From: Negadavirga shengliensis
GTDB lineage: Bacteria; Bacteroidota; Bacteroidia; Cytophagales; Cyclobacteriaceae
Direction: 5' to 3'
Assembly (NCBI RefSeq): GCF_042652345.1
Contig: NZ_JBHSJJ010000010.1
Location: 124,001-188,000, forward strand
Length of the DNA stretch: 64,000 nucleotides
The notes under the pieces are model-generated. The model had not been told where the DNA came from. It saw only the letters and a list, made by a program, of their open reading frames with translations, and did not search any database. The position numbers and the translations under genes are program-made. Positions within the stretch are counted from its first letter, which is position 1. Each line of letters starts with the position of its first letter. Shown here in pieces: positions 18,126 to 27,636 of this stretch.

Positions 18126-20144
18126 ATGGACCAACTGATACTTGCTGCCGTAGAACTGCCCCTGCTCTCGGATATCGTCGTGATTTTTGGGCTGGCCACA
18201 CTGGTCATCCTGTTGTTTATGCGTCTGAAACTGCCGACCATCATTGGATATCTGCTTACAGGTGCCATTGCAGGACCTTACGGACTTTCATTGGTGGACG
18301 CCTCCACCGCAGTGGAAGTCTTGTCAGAAATAGGTGTCATACTCCTGCTTTTTGTGATCGGGATGGAGTTTTCTTTAAAAAACCTGATGGCAATAAAAAA
18401 AGCCGTTTTTATCGGAGGCAGCCTGCAAGTAATCCTTACCATCGGTGTTACCACCCTGATCACCTATGCCTTTGGATTTGATTGGAATATCGCCGTGTTT
18501 TTCGGGTTTTTGTTTGCCCTCAGCAGTACCGCCATTGTGCTGAAGCTGTTACAGGAAACCGGGCAGATCAACACCCTCTCTGGCCGAACCACATTGGCCG
18601 TGCTGATTTTTCAGGACATCATCATCGTGCCCTTTGTGCTTTTCACTCCCATGCTGGCAGGGGAAACGGAAAACATACTCCTGTCCCTGGCTTTTATGGC
18701 CCTCAAAGGCGGGCTGGTGGTCTTGCTGACCATTTTAAGTGCCAAATACCTTATTCCTCAGTTGCTGTACAGAATTGCCAAGACGAGAAACGAGGAACTC
18801 TTTTTGTTGAGTATCATTGTAACCTGTTTTGCAGTAGCTTATGCTACCTCCCTGCTGGGGCTTTCGCTTGGACTGGGGGCCTTTTTGGCGGGATTGATCA
18901 TCAGCGAATCGGAATACAGCCATCATGCTACCGGAAAAATCCTGCCCTTCCGCGAAATCTTTCTGAGTTTCTTTTTTGTATCTGTGGGAATGCTTTTTGA
19001 TGTCAGCTTCCTGTTTGAGCACATTTTTATCATATTATTGCTGGTGACACTGACCATCGTTGTCAAATTCATCATCACAGCGTTGGCGGTGAAATCGATC
19101 AGAAGCACCTTTAAAGAAGCCTTCATTGTGGGTTTTTCTATCTTCCAGATCGGTGAGTTCTCCCTCCTGTTGGCCAAAGAAGGGCTTAAATACGAGCTTT
19201 TGGATGCCATTACCTATCAATATTTTCTGGCCATTTCCGTGATGACTATGGCGCTTACGCCTTTTATCCTGAAAAAAAGGGAAGATCTGGCTTGCCGGGT
19301 ACTCAATATCCCCGTACCTGCCCCGATCAAGGCCCGGTTTGGCGATAGGGAAGACATTCCTACAGTTGAACTTACGGATGAAATGCTCACAGATCATTTG
19401 ATCATCGTAGGTTATGGATTGAATGGAAGGAACCTGGCCCGCGCTGCCAAAAGAGCTTCAATTCCTTATGTGATCATAGAGATGAATCCTGAGACGGTAA
19501 GGAAGGAAGCAGCAAAGGGAGAGCCCATTATCTATGGGGATGCCGCAAACGCCGTGGTGCTGGAACATGTCCATGTGCACCGGGCAAGGGTGGTGGTGAT
19601 CGCCATCTCCAACCATGACGCTACCCAAGGCATCATTGTAAATATACGCCATCATTCACAAAATGCTTTTGTTATCGTAAGAACACGGTACGTCAACGAA
19701 ATAGAAGCCATGCTCGAATTGGGGGCAGACGAGGTAATACCCGAGGAATTCGAAACCTCTATAGAAATATTTACCCGGGTTTTGAACAAATACCTGGTGC
19801 CCAGAGGAGAAATAGAAGACTTTACCCATGATGTGCGGGTGCGCAACTATGAAATGTTCAGAGCCATTTCAAATGATCAACCGAGCGGCATTCGTCTTGA
19901 TCTTCCTGAAATCAATTTTGCCGGCTTGAAAATAGAAAAGGATTCGGGGAGCTTTATCGGCCGGCCCATCAAGGACATCAATTTGAGGGAGAGGACCGGA
20001 ATCAATGTGGTGGCGATAAAGAGAGACGGAAAAACCAAAACAGACATTACAGGTGACACCAAACTTAAATTGGGCGATGTGGTCTACGTCGTAGGGAAAC
20101 CTGAAGCATTGGAGCGGTTTGAGGAAGAAGTGGGGATCAACTAA
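18126..20144 (+). CDS. CPA2-family cation/proton antiporter with RCK domains (KefB-like)
   Basis: A 672-residue membrane antiporter. About 12 helices (1-390) form a Na/H-exchanger domain with FALSSTAIVLKLL and LGLGAFLAGLIISESEYSHHA. A TrkA-N (RCK) nucleotide-binding domain follows (about 405-525, LIIVGYGLNGRNLARAA), then a TrkA-C domain at the end. It resembles KefB/KefC-type K+/H+ antiporters gated by nucleotide, but the transported ion is inferred. The start is ATG 18126 (MDQLIL); a TTG two codons upstream is less likely. It overlaps the patatin gene tail-to-tail by 4 bp. Confidence 0.9.
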   Translation: MDQLILAAVELPLLSDIVVIFGLATLVILLFMRLKLPTIIGYLLTGAIAGPYGLSLVDASTAVEVLSEIGVILLLFVIGMEFSLKNLMAIKKAVFIGGSLQVILTIGVTTLITYAFGFDWNIAVFFGFLFALSSTAIVLKLLQETGQINTLSGRTTLAVLIFQDIIIVPFVLFTPMLAGETENILLSLAFMALKGGLVVLLTILSAKYLIPQLLYRIAKTRNEELFLLSIIVTCFAVAYATSLLGLSLGLGAFLAGLIISESEYSHHATGKILPFREIFLSFFFVSVGMLFDVSFLFEHIFIILLLVTLTIVVKFIITALAVKSIRSTFKEAFIVGFSIFQIGEFSLLLAKEGLKYELLDAITYQYFLAISVMTMALTPFILKKREDLACRVLNIPVPAPIKARFGDREDIPTVELTDEMLTDHLIIVGYGLNGRNLARAAKRASIPYVIIEMNPETVRKEAAKGEPIIYGDAANAVVLEHVHVHRARVVVIAISNHDATQGIIVNIRHHSQNAFVIVRTRYVNEIEAMLELGADEVIPEEFETSIEIFTRVLNKYLVPRGEIEDFTHDVRVRNYEMFRAISNDQPSGIRLDLPEINFAGLKIEKDSGSFIGRPIKDINLRERTGINVVAIKRDGKTKTDITGDTKLKLGDVVYVVGKPEALERFEEEVGIN

Positions 20145-22465
20145 AAACCGGAAGATTCCCCGAATAGCTCCGACAACCTTTTCAAAGACTTCTGGTTTTG
20201 AAAACTTTGTATATTGTCCAGTATTGATCTTTTTTCTTTGGCTGTCAGCCTCCAGTTCAGGGACGCCCTTTCTATTTCCAGTTCCTCCTGCCGGGATTCA
20301 CCCCTGCTCTCAAAAAGAAGACTCCTCTGCCGGACAAAATCCTTGGTAGCGTATTCAAATTCCACTCGTTCAAGGGGAAACGGCATGGTTTCCCGCATAA
20401 AATTAAACAGGGTTTCATTATTTAAGGTTTGTACATTGTCCCAATTGGTATAAATGTTCTTGAGCGGAATGACCAACTTCTCCAAAATACTGGGTGTACT
20501 TTTATGCTCGATTTCCATGAGTTTTTCAGAATCCCGGATGGTCAACAATAACACTCCCGAGGTATTTTCCCTGATCCAATGCCGGAACACGTGCATAAAC
20601 CTGAAAGCATCCCGTATCCCGAAATTATCAGACAGCCCCGTATCCATGGTCTCCATCCGAGGAGAGGAAGGCAACTGGACATTTGGAGTGATAAAAGGAA
20701 ACGTAGCGCCCATCCTAAGCGCACTGATAAACCTGAGATTTTCCGCATCCTGATCCCTGAAAAACCGGATGAAATCGATCCCTTGACTCTTTTCCCTTTC
20801 TTCCGCGATCCTATGCTGAGAGATGGCCATGTAACTCATAGAATGCGGAGCTATATATAATTTCCGCGCGTCATTGATCACCAGAGGGGTGATGGGCATC
20901 AGAGGGATGATTCCTTCAAATTCCGGTATTCTGTAGGCGGAAATAGGCTTATCCAGAACCCCGAGGGTATTTTTGTTCAATTGGTTTTCAAAAGCACCGC
21001 CTCTGTCTCTCAGGTATCTTCTCCCGTCATATTCGAAGTACTGGTTGCGGATAAACAGGTCATTGACCAACAAGGTAAAAATAATGGGGTTGAGATTGTC
21101 GGAAGCAAGTTGCTTCTGATACTCCTGGGACGTCAGATCCATAAGGGGATCCGAAAGAGAGCGCAGATACAACTCTCTAAAAAATGCAGCTCCCACCATC
21201 CCACCGGATGCACCCGAGATCAGCTTACAATGCCGGAACAGATGACCATCAGTGACTTTATGGACTTCCTGCAAGACGTTAAGGGTCCACAAGGCCGCCC
21301 GTTGCCCTCCCCCACTGGTAGTGATGATCACCATCCTGGGTTTTTCCTCACCCAGACCTTTTTTCCAATTCTCCAACATGCTGATGGTATGCTGCTTGTC
21401 TTTGGCGACCGTATCGTCATGAAGCAACTGGTTCAGCCTTTCCAAATTATAGGGGGCCGGATCTGTTTCATAATCCAGTCCATAGACTGTATGAGGACGG
21501 TTAAAAAATTCTGTTTTTGAAAACACGTTAAATACGACAACCAGGGCAATCAAAACAAAAGTCGTCCAGCTTCTCAACCAAAAACTGATCGCTCCGATCA
21601 ACATCATCAGGATAGCCAAAAGCAGCGTGGCACTCAAAGCGGCGGGAAGCTGTAACCACTCCCGGTCCATAAAAATCCCCATCAATAGCACAAAACCCAC
21701 CAACACCAGCTGTATAATCAACATGTTAAGATGGTTCTGATCAAAAACCCTCAGAAGCTTTTTCCGGTCAAATCTTGCCAGATCGGGCCTGGCCATTCTG
21801 ATGCTGAAATCTGTCCCCAAATAGGTCTCCACCTGGCCTTCCAGTTTCAGTCCCTCCTTGTACCGCTGCATTACATTGGCCCTGGGTATCCGGGTCTTTT
21901 TCAGCCTCTTGTCCACACTGTCTGCAAACAGTACAAAAAAATCTTTGTTGGTAAATTTAAAATAGGTGAAAAGGAGCATGTAGGTGATCAGGGAGCCCGC
22001 CGAAAAACCTATGAAAAAGCGCAGGACTATCCATTCGTTTTCCAATTCATTGTTTAACTGAAAATTGACAAAAGCGACAATATAGATAATATAAAAAACC
22101 AGGGGAAACACCAGGTTGTTGAAACAGTAATGAAGGAAAGGCTTGTTCACCACTGCCAAAAATTTAAACCGGCTGCCGTCAATAATATAAGTGGTCATAT
22201 GAAAAGCCATGGTAAAAACGGCTATCCCCACGCCCATCATAAAAAATCCCACCCATGAGACCTCGTTAAGGTATTCGGGATCCAGAAACAGATAGGGGAT
22301 ACCGAGAACTTTGCCAAAGTTTCCCAGTGCAATCCAGATCATAAGAAACCATAAGCCCACAAAAAGAAGGTTTTTTCGAAGGTGGAGGATGAAGAGCTGA
22401 ATGGGAAAACTGTAAAAAAACCTGTGCCACATGGTCATTGAATTGTTGAATTTAATATACGGCAT
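20141..22465 (-). CDS. Polytopic patatin-like phospholipase
   Basis: A 774-residue protein. About seven to eight hydrophobic helices fill residues 1-330. A patatin domain follows, with the oxyanion loop TTSGGGQRA, the nucleophile Ser420 in ISGASGGM and the catalytic Asp608 in MDTGLSDN (DxG). Patatins hydrolyse acyl esters of phospholipids. Tethering by a multi-helix N-terminus is unusual compared with soluble bacterial patatins and suggests action on inner-membrane lipids. ATG 22465 (MPYIKFNNS) is preferred over a TTG six codons upstream. The gene diverges from the Rrf2 regulator. Confidence 0.85.
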   Translation of the reverse strand: MPYIKFNNSMTMWHRFFYSFPIQLFILHLRKNLLFVGLWFLMIWIALGNFGKVLGIPYLFLDPEYLNEVSWVGFFMMGVGIAVFTMAFHMTTYIIDGSRFKFLAVVNKPFLHYCFNNLVFPLVFYIIYIVAFVNFQLNNELENEWIVLRFFIGFSAGSLITYMLLFTYFKFTNKDFFVLFADSVDKRLKKTRIPRANVMQRYKEGLKLEGQVETYLGTDFSIRMARPDLARFDRKKLLRVFDQNHLNMLIIQLVLVGFVLLMGIFMDREWLQLPAALSATLLLAILMMLIGAISFWLRSWTTFVLIALVVVFNVFSKTEFFNRPHTVYGLDYETDPAPYNLERLNQLLHDDTVAKDKQHTISMLENWKKGLGEEKPRMVIITTSGGGQRAALWTLNVLQEVHKVTDGHLFRHCKLISGASGGMVGAAFFRELYLRSLSDPLMDLTSQEYQKQLASDNLNPIIFTLLVNDLFIRNQYFEYDGRRYLRDRGGAFENQLNKNTLGVLDKPISAYRIPEFEGIIPLMPITPLVINDARKLYIAPHSMSYMAISQHRIAEEREKSQGIDFIRFFRDQDAENLRFISALRMGATFPFITPNVQLPSSPRMETMDTGLSDNFGIRDAFRFMHVFRHWIRENTSGVLLLTIRDSEKLMEIEHKSTPSILEKLVIPLKNIYTNWDNVQTLNNETLFNFMRETMPFPLERVEFEYATKDFVRQRSLLFESRGESRQEELEIERASLNWRLTAKEKRSILDNIQSFQNQKSLKRLSELFGESSGF

Positions 22466-22580
22466 AAAAGCCCCAATAAACAAGCCTGAAAGTAAAATAT
22501 TGGGGACACCGGATATAAAAACCCGCAGCCGGGACTTCCTTTCTGCAAAAGGTCAAAAAATATTTAAATAAAATATATTC

Positions 22581-22594
22581 GGATATTTTTATCC
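22581..22594. promoter_or_regulatory. Inverted repeat in Rrf2 promoter region (candidate operator)
   Basis: A perfect 5-4-5 inverted repeat (GGATA, TTTT, TATCC) lies 16 bp before the -7 box of the Rrf2-family gene in a very AT-rich stretch. Rrf2 regulators commonly bind AT-rich palindromes in their own promoters, so autoregulation is plausible. This is inference from position only. Confidence 0.35.
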
Positions 22595-22609
22595 TTTAAT
22601 ATTTTTTGA

Positions 22610-22617
22610 TATATTTG
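22610..22617 (+). promoter_or_regulatory. Bacteroidota -7 box upstream of Rrf2 gene
   Basis: TATATTTG matches the Bacteroidota -7 consensus TAnnTTTG. It ends 19 bp before the ATG at 22637, implying a short leader. No TTTG -33 element is seen about 20 bp upstream; the T-run there lacks the G. Confidence 0.5.
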
Positions 22618-22636
22618 TCCCATACAACTCAAGGAA

Positions 22637-23068
22637 ATGTTTTCAAAAGCCTGCAAATACGCCATCAACGCCATGATCTATCTAGCCAGCTTGCCCAATG
22701 AGCAGCAAAGGGCCGGCCTAAAGGATATTTCGAAAGCCATCAATTCACCGGAGGCTTTTACAGCAAAAATTCTACAAAACCTTGTAAAGGATGAGCTGCT
22801 CCTTTCTGTAAAAGGCCCTCACGGAGGTTTTATGGTCAACGGCAACGCCCAGAAAATCTATTTGGCCCAAATCGTGGAATCGATAGACGGCAACATGATC
22901 TTTACGGGCTGTGCTTTGGGACTAAAAAAATGTTCCGAAGAGCATCCATGCCCTGTCCATCATAAGTTCAAGGCCATTAAGGATCACCTTACCGGCATGC
23001 TGGTCACCACCAATTTAAAGGACGTTGCAGACGGCGTGAATAATGGCATCAGCTTTCTTCGGTACTAA
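22637..23068 (+). CDS. Rrf2 family Fe-S transcriptional regulator (NsrR-like)
   Basis: This 143-residue Rrf2 protein has a winged helix-turn-helix (about 1-65; KYAINAMIYLA, KILQNLVKDELL, GPHGGF wing). Three cysteines at 92, 99 and 105 have the spacing seen in Fe-S members such as IscR and NsrR. An NO- or redox-sensitive cluster is therefore likely. It sits directly upstream of ric and the nos genes in the same direction (43 bp to ric), so it probably controls NO repair and N2O reduction. NsrR is the best analogy, but orthology is not shown. Confidence 0.88.
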   Translation: MFSKACKYAINAMIYLASLPNEQQRAGLKDISKAINSPEAFTAKILQNLVKDELLLSVKGPHGGFMVNGNAQKIYLAQIVESIDGNMIFTGCALGLKKCSEEHPCPVHHKFKAIKDHLTGMLVTTNLKDVADGVNNGISFLRY

Positions 23069-23111
23069 TTTAAGATAAAAAGACCCTTTTATAAATTTAA
23101 AGCTTGTAAAA

Positions 23112-23828
23112 ATGAACATCACGCAAAAAAAAGTCGGCGGCATCGTAGCAGAGAACTTCAGAACCGCCAAAGTATTTACAGAATACGGTATTGATTTCTG
23201 CTGCAAAGGCGGCATCAGCCTGGAAGCCGCCTGTGAAAAAAACGGCGTGTCCATGGAGGATATCCTGAAAGATCTGGAACAGGCGGTACAAACCCCCGAA
23301 GACGTAACTTATACCGATTTCGGGTTCAGTCAACTTATAGACCATATCGTCAATACGCACCATAAATACGTAGAGGATACCGTGCCGGCTTTGAAAGCCT
23401 ATCTTCAGAAGCTTTCAATGGTACATGGAAGCCGACATCCTGAACTACACGAGATTAAGGATCTGTTTATGGAATCCGCTGACGCATTGACCATACATAT
23501 GAAAAAAGAGGAGTTTGTACTCTTCCCTTACATTAAAGCCATGGAAGAGGCCAGAAACAATCATTTCTCCCTTTCAGAACCTCATTTTGGACACATTGAC
23601 AATCCCATTCACATGATGGAGGACGAACACGATGCCGAAGGGGAAAGATTCCGCAGGATCTCCGAACTCAGCGACGGCTATACACCTCCATCTGACGGGT
23701 GTCAGACTTACCGGGTAGCCTTCGCCATGCTCAGGGAATTTGAGGAAGATCTCCATACCCATATCCATTTGGAAAACAACATCCTCTTTCCTAAAGCTAC
23801 CAAGCTGTTTAACCAAATGAACGCCTGA
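23112..23828 (+). CDS. ric: Iron-sulfur cluster repair di-iron protein Ric (YtfE/ScdA)
   Basis: This 238-residue protein repairs iron-sulfur clusters damaged by nitric oxide. The N-terminal ScdA domain has the CxxC-like YGIDFCCKGGISLEAAC block (about residues 25-40). The rest is a hemerythrin-like helical bundle with di-iron ligands in HHKYVEDTVPAL, HMKKEEFVLFPY, MMEDEHDAEG and HIHLENNILFPKA. Length and order match YtfE/ScdA/Ric. It lies between the Fe-S Rrf2 regulator and the nos genes, consistent with a response to NO that arises with denitrification intermediates. Confidence 0.93.
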   Translation: MNITQKKVGGIVAENFRTAKVFTEYGIDFCCKGGISLEAACEKNGVSMEDILKDLEQAVQTPEDVTYTDFGFSQLIDHIVNTHHKYVEDTVPALKAYLQKLSMVHGSRHPELHEIKDLFMESADALTIHMKKEEFVLFPYIKAMEEARNNHFSLSEPHFGHIDNPIHMMEDEHDAEGERFRRISELSDGYTPPSDGCQTYRVAFAMLREFEEDLHTHIHLENNILFPKATKLFNQMNA

Positions 23829-23832
23829 TATC

Positions 23833-25149
23833 ATGAAACCCGCCCGTCTGCCGAACGATCTATTCCAAGCCGGCTCCCCCATAGGCAGCCAATTGTCCAG
23901 ACCATGGATGCGTTGGGCGGTTTTCTTTTTCCTTGTGGCCTCCTTGTTTGGCTTGCTGATGCGCTACTATTTTGTAGGCGGGGCAAGTATATTGGAATAC
24001 AAACATGTGCTCCATGCCCATTCCCACTCCGCTTTACTGGGGTGGGGTTTTTTATTGGTCTCGGGGGTCTTGGTGTTTACTTTTGTGAAAGATCCTTTCA
24101 GAAAAAAAACCTACCGCATCCTGCTGCTCCTCTTGGCGTTGGCCAATATAGGGATGATGTCCAGCTTCCCGTTTCAAGGGTATGGCTTGTACAGCATAAT
24201 GTTTTCCACACTTCATTTAGTGGCAGGATATGTTTTTGCTTATCATTTTCTAAAGGATTTGTCCAAAAACAAAAGCAGTACGGCGACAAGGCTGGTTAGA
24301 TGCAGCATCTGTTGGATGCTCCTCTCCAGTATGGGTCTTTGGGCGATTGCCCCCATCGGGACCATGTTGGGTAAGTTACACCCTTTATATTACTTAAGTG
24401 TACAGTGGTTTCTCCACTTTCAGATAAACGGATGGTTTGTATATTCCATGTTGGGCATTCTTGCTTATTATCTGGAAATACAAGGTAAAGCCATTCCCCT
24501 CTCTCCGCGCAAAGAAATGACATTGCACGTATCCCTGTTTCTGACTTACGCATTGGTGGTCTTTTGGAGTACAGGAAAGCAGGAGATGCTTTACTTCAAT
24601 TCTATGGGGGTTCTATTACAGGCAGTGGCTTATTACTGGTTTTTAAGACCGGTTCAAATTCATCTGTTTCCCCGTAAAAAAACCGAGTGGACAGATAAAA
24701 TCCTGCTGTTGGGTGTACTCAGCCTGGTCGCCAAGGGCATTATCCAAATCGCCCTGGTCATACCGGAAGTGGCCACTGTTTCCCTTTCCATCAGGATGTA
24801 TGTCATCGGTTTTATCCATCTGGTGATGATGGGCGCCGTCACCTTTGGCATGGGGGCATATGCGCTGAAGCAGCGGTGGCTGGAAACGGGAAAGTTTTCG
24901 GTAATGGGCTGGAACATTTTGGCTGTGGCATTCATTCTCACCGAAGTATTGCTTTTGGGCCAGGGTACTTTGCTGTGGGGGAAGATGGGTTTCATCCCCT
25001 ATTACCACCTCTTCCTTTTCCTTTCATCTATCCTGTTTCCCATCGCCTTGTTGCTGATATTGGTGGAGTTAGCCCACAGAAAGCACCATGTCAAAAATCT
25101 TCTAAACATACGAGTACCTAAAACACAAATTCAAACAAACACACTATGA
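23833..25149 (+). CDS. Polytopic membrane protein in nos/NO cluster, heme-protein-like
   Basis: This 438-residue protein has about 12 hydrophobic helices. A histidine-rich start of helix 2 (YKHVLHAHSHSALLGWGFLL, about 58-77) and further His residues in helices (TLHLVAGY, WFLHFQINGW, GFIHLVMMGAV) resemble heme-ligating helices of NnrS or cytochrome-oxidase subunit I proteins. I cannot assign it firmly to either. It starts 4 bp after ric and overlaps the cytochrome c gene by ATGA. A role in NO handling or as a quinol-linked electron donor is a guess from context. Confidence 0.6.
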   Translation: MKPARLPNDLFQAGSPIGSQLSRPWMRWAVFFFLVASLFGLLMRYYFVGGASILEYKHVLHAHSHSALLGWGFLLVSGVLVFTFVKDPFRKKTYRILLLLLALANIGMMSSFPFQGYGLYSIMFSTLHLVAGYVFAYHFLKDLSKNKSSTATRLVRCSICWMLLSSMGLWAIAPIGTMLGKLHPLYYLSVQWFLHFQINGWFVYSMLGILAYYLEIQGKAIPLSPRKEMTLHVSLFLTYALVVFWSTGKQEMLYFNSMGVLLQAVAYYWFLRPVQIHLFPRKKTEWTDKILLLGVLSLVAKGIIQIALVIPEVATVSLSIRMYVIGFIHLVMMGAVTFGMGAYALKQRWLETGKFSVMGWNILAVAFILTEVLLLGQGTLLWGKMGFIPYYHLFLFLSSILFPIALLLILVELAHRKHHVKNLLNIRVPKTQIQTNTL

Positions 25150-25643
25150 AAAGTTCAATGCTATTGTCTTTGGGGGTTGCCATCCTGTTAATGACCGGCT
25201 GTGGTGGCGAAAGCAGCCGTGAAAACCAAGGAAGCTACACCCCTCCCAGTGCCGAAAAAGCCAAATCTTCCGCCGACCCAAAAGGGATAGGTGAGGTCAG
25301 AAGTGTAGAGCTGGGGGAAAATGTAGATGAAGTCATGGCTACAGAAGGCAAGGCTGTCGTGGACATGAAATGTACTGCCTGTCATCAGTTAAATGACAAA
25401 CGGGTAGTGGGTCCAGGTTTTGAAGGCGTCACCAATAGAAGACGTCCGGAGTGGATCATGAACATGATCACCAATGTGGATGTCATGTTGGATGAGGATC
25501 CGGTCGCACAGCAATTATTGGAGGAATGCCTCACGCGTATGCCTAACCAAAACATATCCGTGGCGGAAGCGCGGAATATCCTGGAATTTTTCCGAAAAAA
25601 TGACGAAGAAAGGACCGGTACCAAAGATGATGCCTTAAACTAA
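25146..25643 (+). CDS. Cytochrome c lipoprotein of the nos cluster
   Basis: This 165-residue monoheme cytochrome c has a lipoprotein signal (LLMTGC, Cys19), so it should be anchored in a membrane facing the periplasm. Heme attachment is CTACH at 76-80, and the likely axial Met is in RMPNQ (about 135). A low-complexity Ser/Glu/Pro linker lies between anchor and heme domain. Clade II nos clusters often encode such a c-type cytochrome as the immediate electron donor to NosZ. It overlaps the upstream gene in ATGA and sits 23 bp before nosZ. Confidence 0.88.
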   Translation: MKSSMLLSLGVAILLMTGCGGESSRENQGSYTPPSAEKAKSSADPKGIGEVRSVELGENVDEVMATEGKAVVDMKCTACHQLNDKRVVGPGFEGVTNRRRPEWIMNMITNVDVMLDEDPVAQQLLEECLTRMPNQNISVAEARNILEFFRKNDEERTGTKDDALN

Positions 25644-25666
25644 TTATACCGTTAACCCCAATTAAG

Positions 25667-27625
25667 ATGAAAACAAAAATCTGGTTATCAACCTTTGCGG
25701 TCGTGATGGCGGCAATGGTAATCGGCTGCAAGCCAAAGGGTGCGCAAAGTACCCTGGCGGGAGATGCCGCGAATAAAGTTTATGTTCCTCCTGGGCAGCA
25801 TGACGAGTTTTACAACCTCGTATCCGGCGGTTTCAACGGCCAAATGAGCGTAGTCGGACTTCCTTCCGGGAGAACTTTGAAAATCCTTCCTGTATTTTCA
25901 GTACATCCCGAAAATGGGTGGGGGTATTCGGAAGAAAGCAAACCCATGCTCAATACGGCCAACGGCTTTGTGCCATGGGATGATTTGCACCATATCTCTG
26001 TCTCCACCACGAACGCTGAACATGATGGACGGTGGGCCTTTGCCAATGGCAACAACACCCCCAGAATTGCGAGGGTGGATCTGACCACTTTCAAAACAGT
26101 TGAAATCATCGAAATCCCAAACTCCGCAGGAAACCACTCCTCTCCCTACATCACAGAAAATACGGAATATGTGGTAGCGGGAACGAGGTTCAGTGTACCC
26201 ACAGGAGAAGACAGGGATGTTTCCATTGATTCTTACAAAGACAATTTCAAAGGGACCATCAGTTTTTTGAGTGTGGACAAAAACTCCGGCCATATGGATA
26301 TCGCTTTTCAGATCGAAGCTCCTCCGTTTAATTTTGACCTCGCCAGGGCGGGGAAGAAGAAGTCACATGGCTGGTTCTTCTTTTCCACGTACAACACCGA
26401 AATGGCCCATACGCTGCTGGAAGTAAACGCCTCGCAAAGGGACAAGGATTATATCATGGCAGTCAACTGGAAAAGAGCGGAGGAATACATTAAAGAGGGG
26501 AAAGGCAAAAAGATAAAAGCGCCATATGCTCATAACGTATGGGATGAGGAAACCCATATGGCCACTTCCACCATCAAGGAGAATATTCTCTCCCTTGATC
26601 CCACTGAATTAAAGGACATTCTGTATTTTATACCTTGTCCCAAATCCCCTCACGGTACTGACACCGATCCTACCGGGGAGTATATCATTGGGAGTGGCAA
26701 ATTGGCGGCGATAATCCCTGTCTTTTCATTTACCAAGATGTTGGAAGCCATTGAAAATGAAGATTTTGAAGGGACTATCGGCGGCATGCCCGTGCTGAAT
26801 TATGAATCGGTCCTTCATGGTGAAGTGGAAAAGCCAGGTCTCGGCCCATTGCACACGGAATTCGACGGCAGAGGCAATGCCTACACTTCCATGTTCGTGT
26901 CTTCTGAAGTAGTCAAGTGGAACATCGAAACCCTGGAAGTGCTGGACCGTGTTCCCACTTACTATTCTGTGGGCCACTTGATGATCCCTGGTGGGCCCAC
27001 CGGAAACCCTCATGGCAAATATATGGTAGCATACAACAAAATCACCAAAGACCGCTACCTGCCCACTGGGCCGGAATTGGCACACTCAGCTCAGCTCTAT
27101 GATATTTCCGGCGATAAGATGCAGCTGCTGCTGGATTTCCCCACTATCGGTGAACCCCATTATGCAGAGGCCTTCCCTGCTTCCTTGATCAAAGACAAGC
27201 AGGTTAAGTTTTATCCGATGGAACATAATAACCATCCCCGGGCACTTAAAGGCATCAATGATGCCAGGGTGGAAAGAGACGGCAACAATGTCCATGTTTA
27301 CATGACTTCCATCCGATCCAACTTCAGACCGGACAATATCGAAGGGGTAAGGCTAGGAGATGAAGTATATTTCCATGTCACCAACCTGGAGCAGGATTGG
27401 GATGTCCCCCATGGGTTTGCCATTAAGGGAGCCAATACGGCTGAAATCCTGATCATGCCGGGAGAAACCGCTACTTTAAAATGGGTGCCCGACAGGGTCG
27501 GGGTATTCCCCTTCTATTGTACGGATTTCTGTTCTGCTCTACACCAGGAAATGCAGGGCTATATAAGGGTTTCATCTGCTGACAGCAACGTCCCCATCAA
27601 ATACCTCACAGGCGAGGCAGAATAA
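25667..27625 (+). CDS. nosZ: Nitrous oxide reductase, clade II (Sec-dependent) NosZ
   Basis: This 652-residue enzyme reduces N2O to N2 in the periplasm. An N-terminal seven-bladed propeller carries the CuZ site (DDLHHISVS with NAEHDGRW among its His ligands). A C-terminal cupredoxin carries CuA: Cys618, Cys622, His626 and Met629 in CTDFCSALHQEM. There is no twin-arginine signal, so export is by Sec, as in clade II. The leader ends MVIGC (Cys21), which fits a lipobox, so the mature enzyme may be a lipoprotein. It is flanked by a donor cytochrome and nosL/D/F/Y. No nitrite or NO reductase gene lies in this window. Confidence 0.95.
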   Translation: MKTKIWLSTFAVVMAAMVIGCKPKGAQSTLAGDAANKVYVPPGQHDEFYNLVSGGFNGQMSVVGLPSGRTLKILPVFSVHPENGWGYSEESKPMLNTANGFVPWDDLHHISVSTTNAEHDGRWAFANGNNTPRIARVDLTTFKTVEIIEIPNSAGNHSSPYITENTEYVVAGTRFSVPTGEDRDVSIDSYKDNFKGTISFLSVDKNSGHMDIAFQIEAPPFNFDLARAGKKKSHGWFFFSTYNTEMAHTLLEVNASQRDKDYIMAVNWKRAEEYIKEGKGKKIKAPYAHNVWDEETHMATSTIKENILSLDPTELKDILYFIPCPKSPHGTDTDPTGEYIIGSGKLAAIIPVFSFTKMLEAIENEDFEGTIGGMPVLNYESVLHGEVEKPGLGPLHTEFDGRGNAYTSMFVSSEVVKWNIETLEVLDRVPTYYSVGHLMIPGGPTGNPHGKYMVAYNKITKDRYLPTGPELAHSAQLYDISGDKMQLLLDFPTIGEPHYAEAFPASLIKDKQVKFYPMEHNNHPRALKGINDARVERDGNNVHVYMTSIRSNFRPDNIEGVRLGDEVYFHVTNLEQDWDVPHGFAIKGANTAEILIMPGETATLKWVPDRVGVFPFYCTDFCSALHQEMQGYIRVSSADSNVPIKYLTGEAE

Positions 27626-27636
27626 TCACTTGAAAT

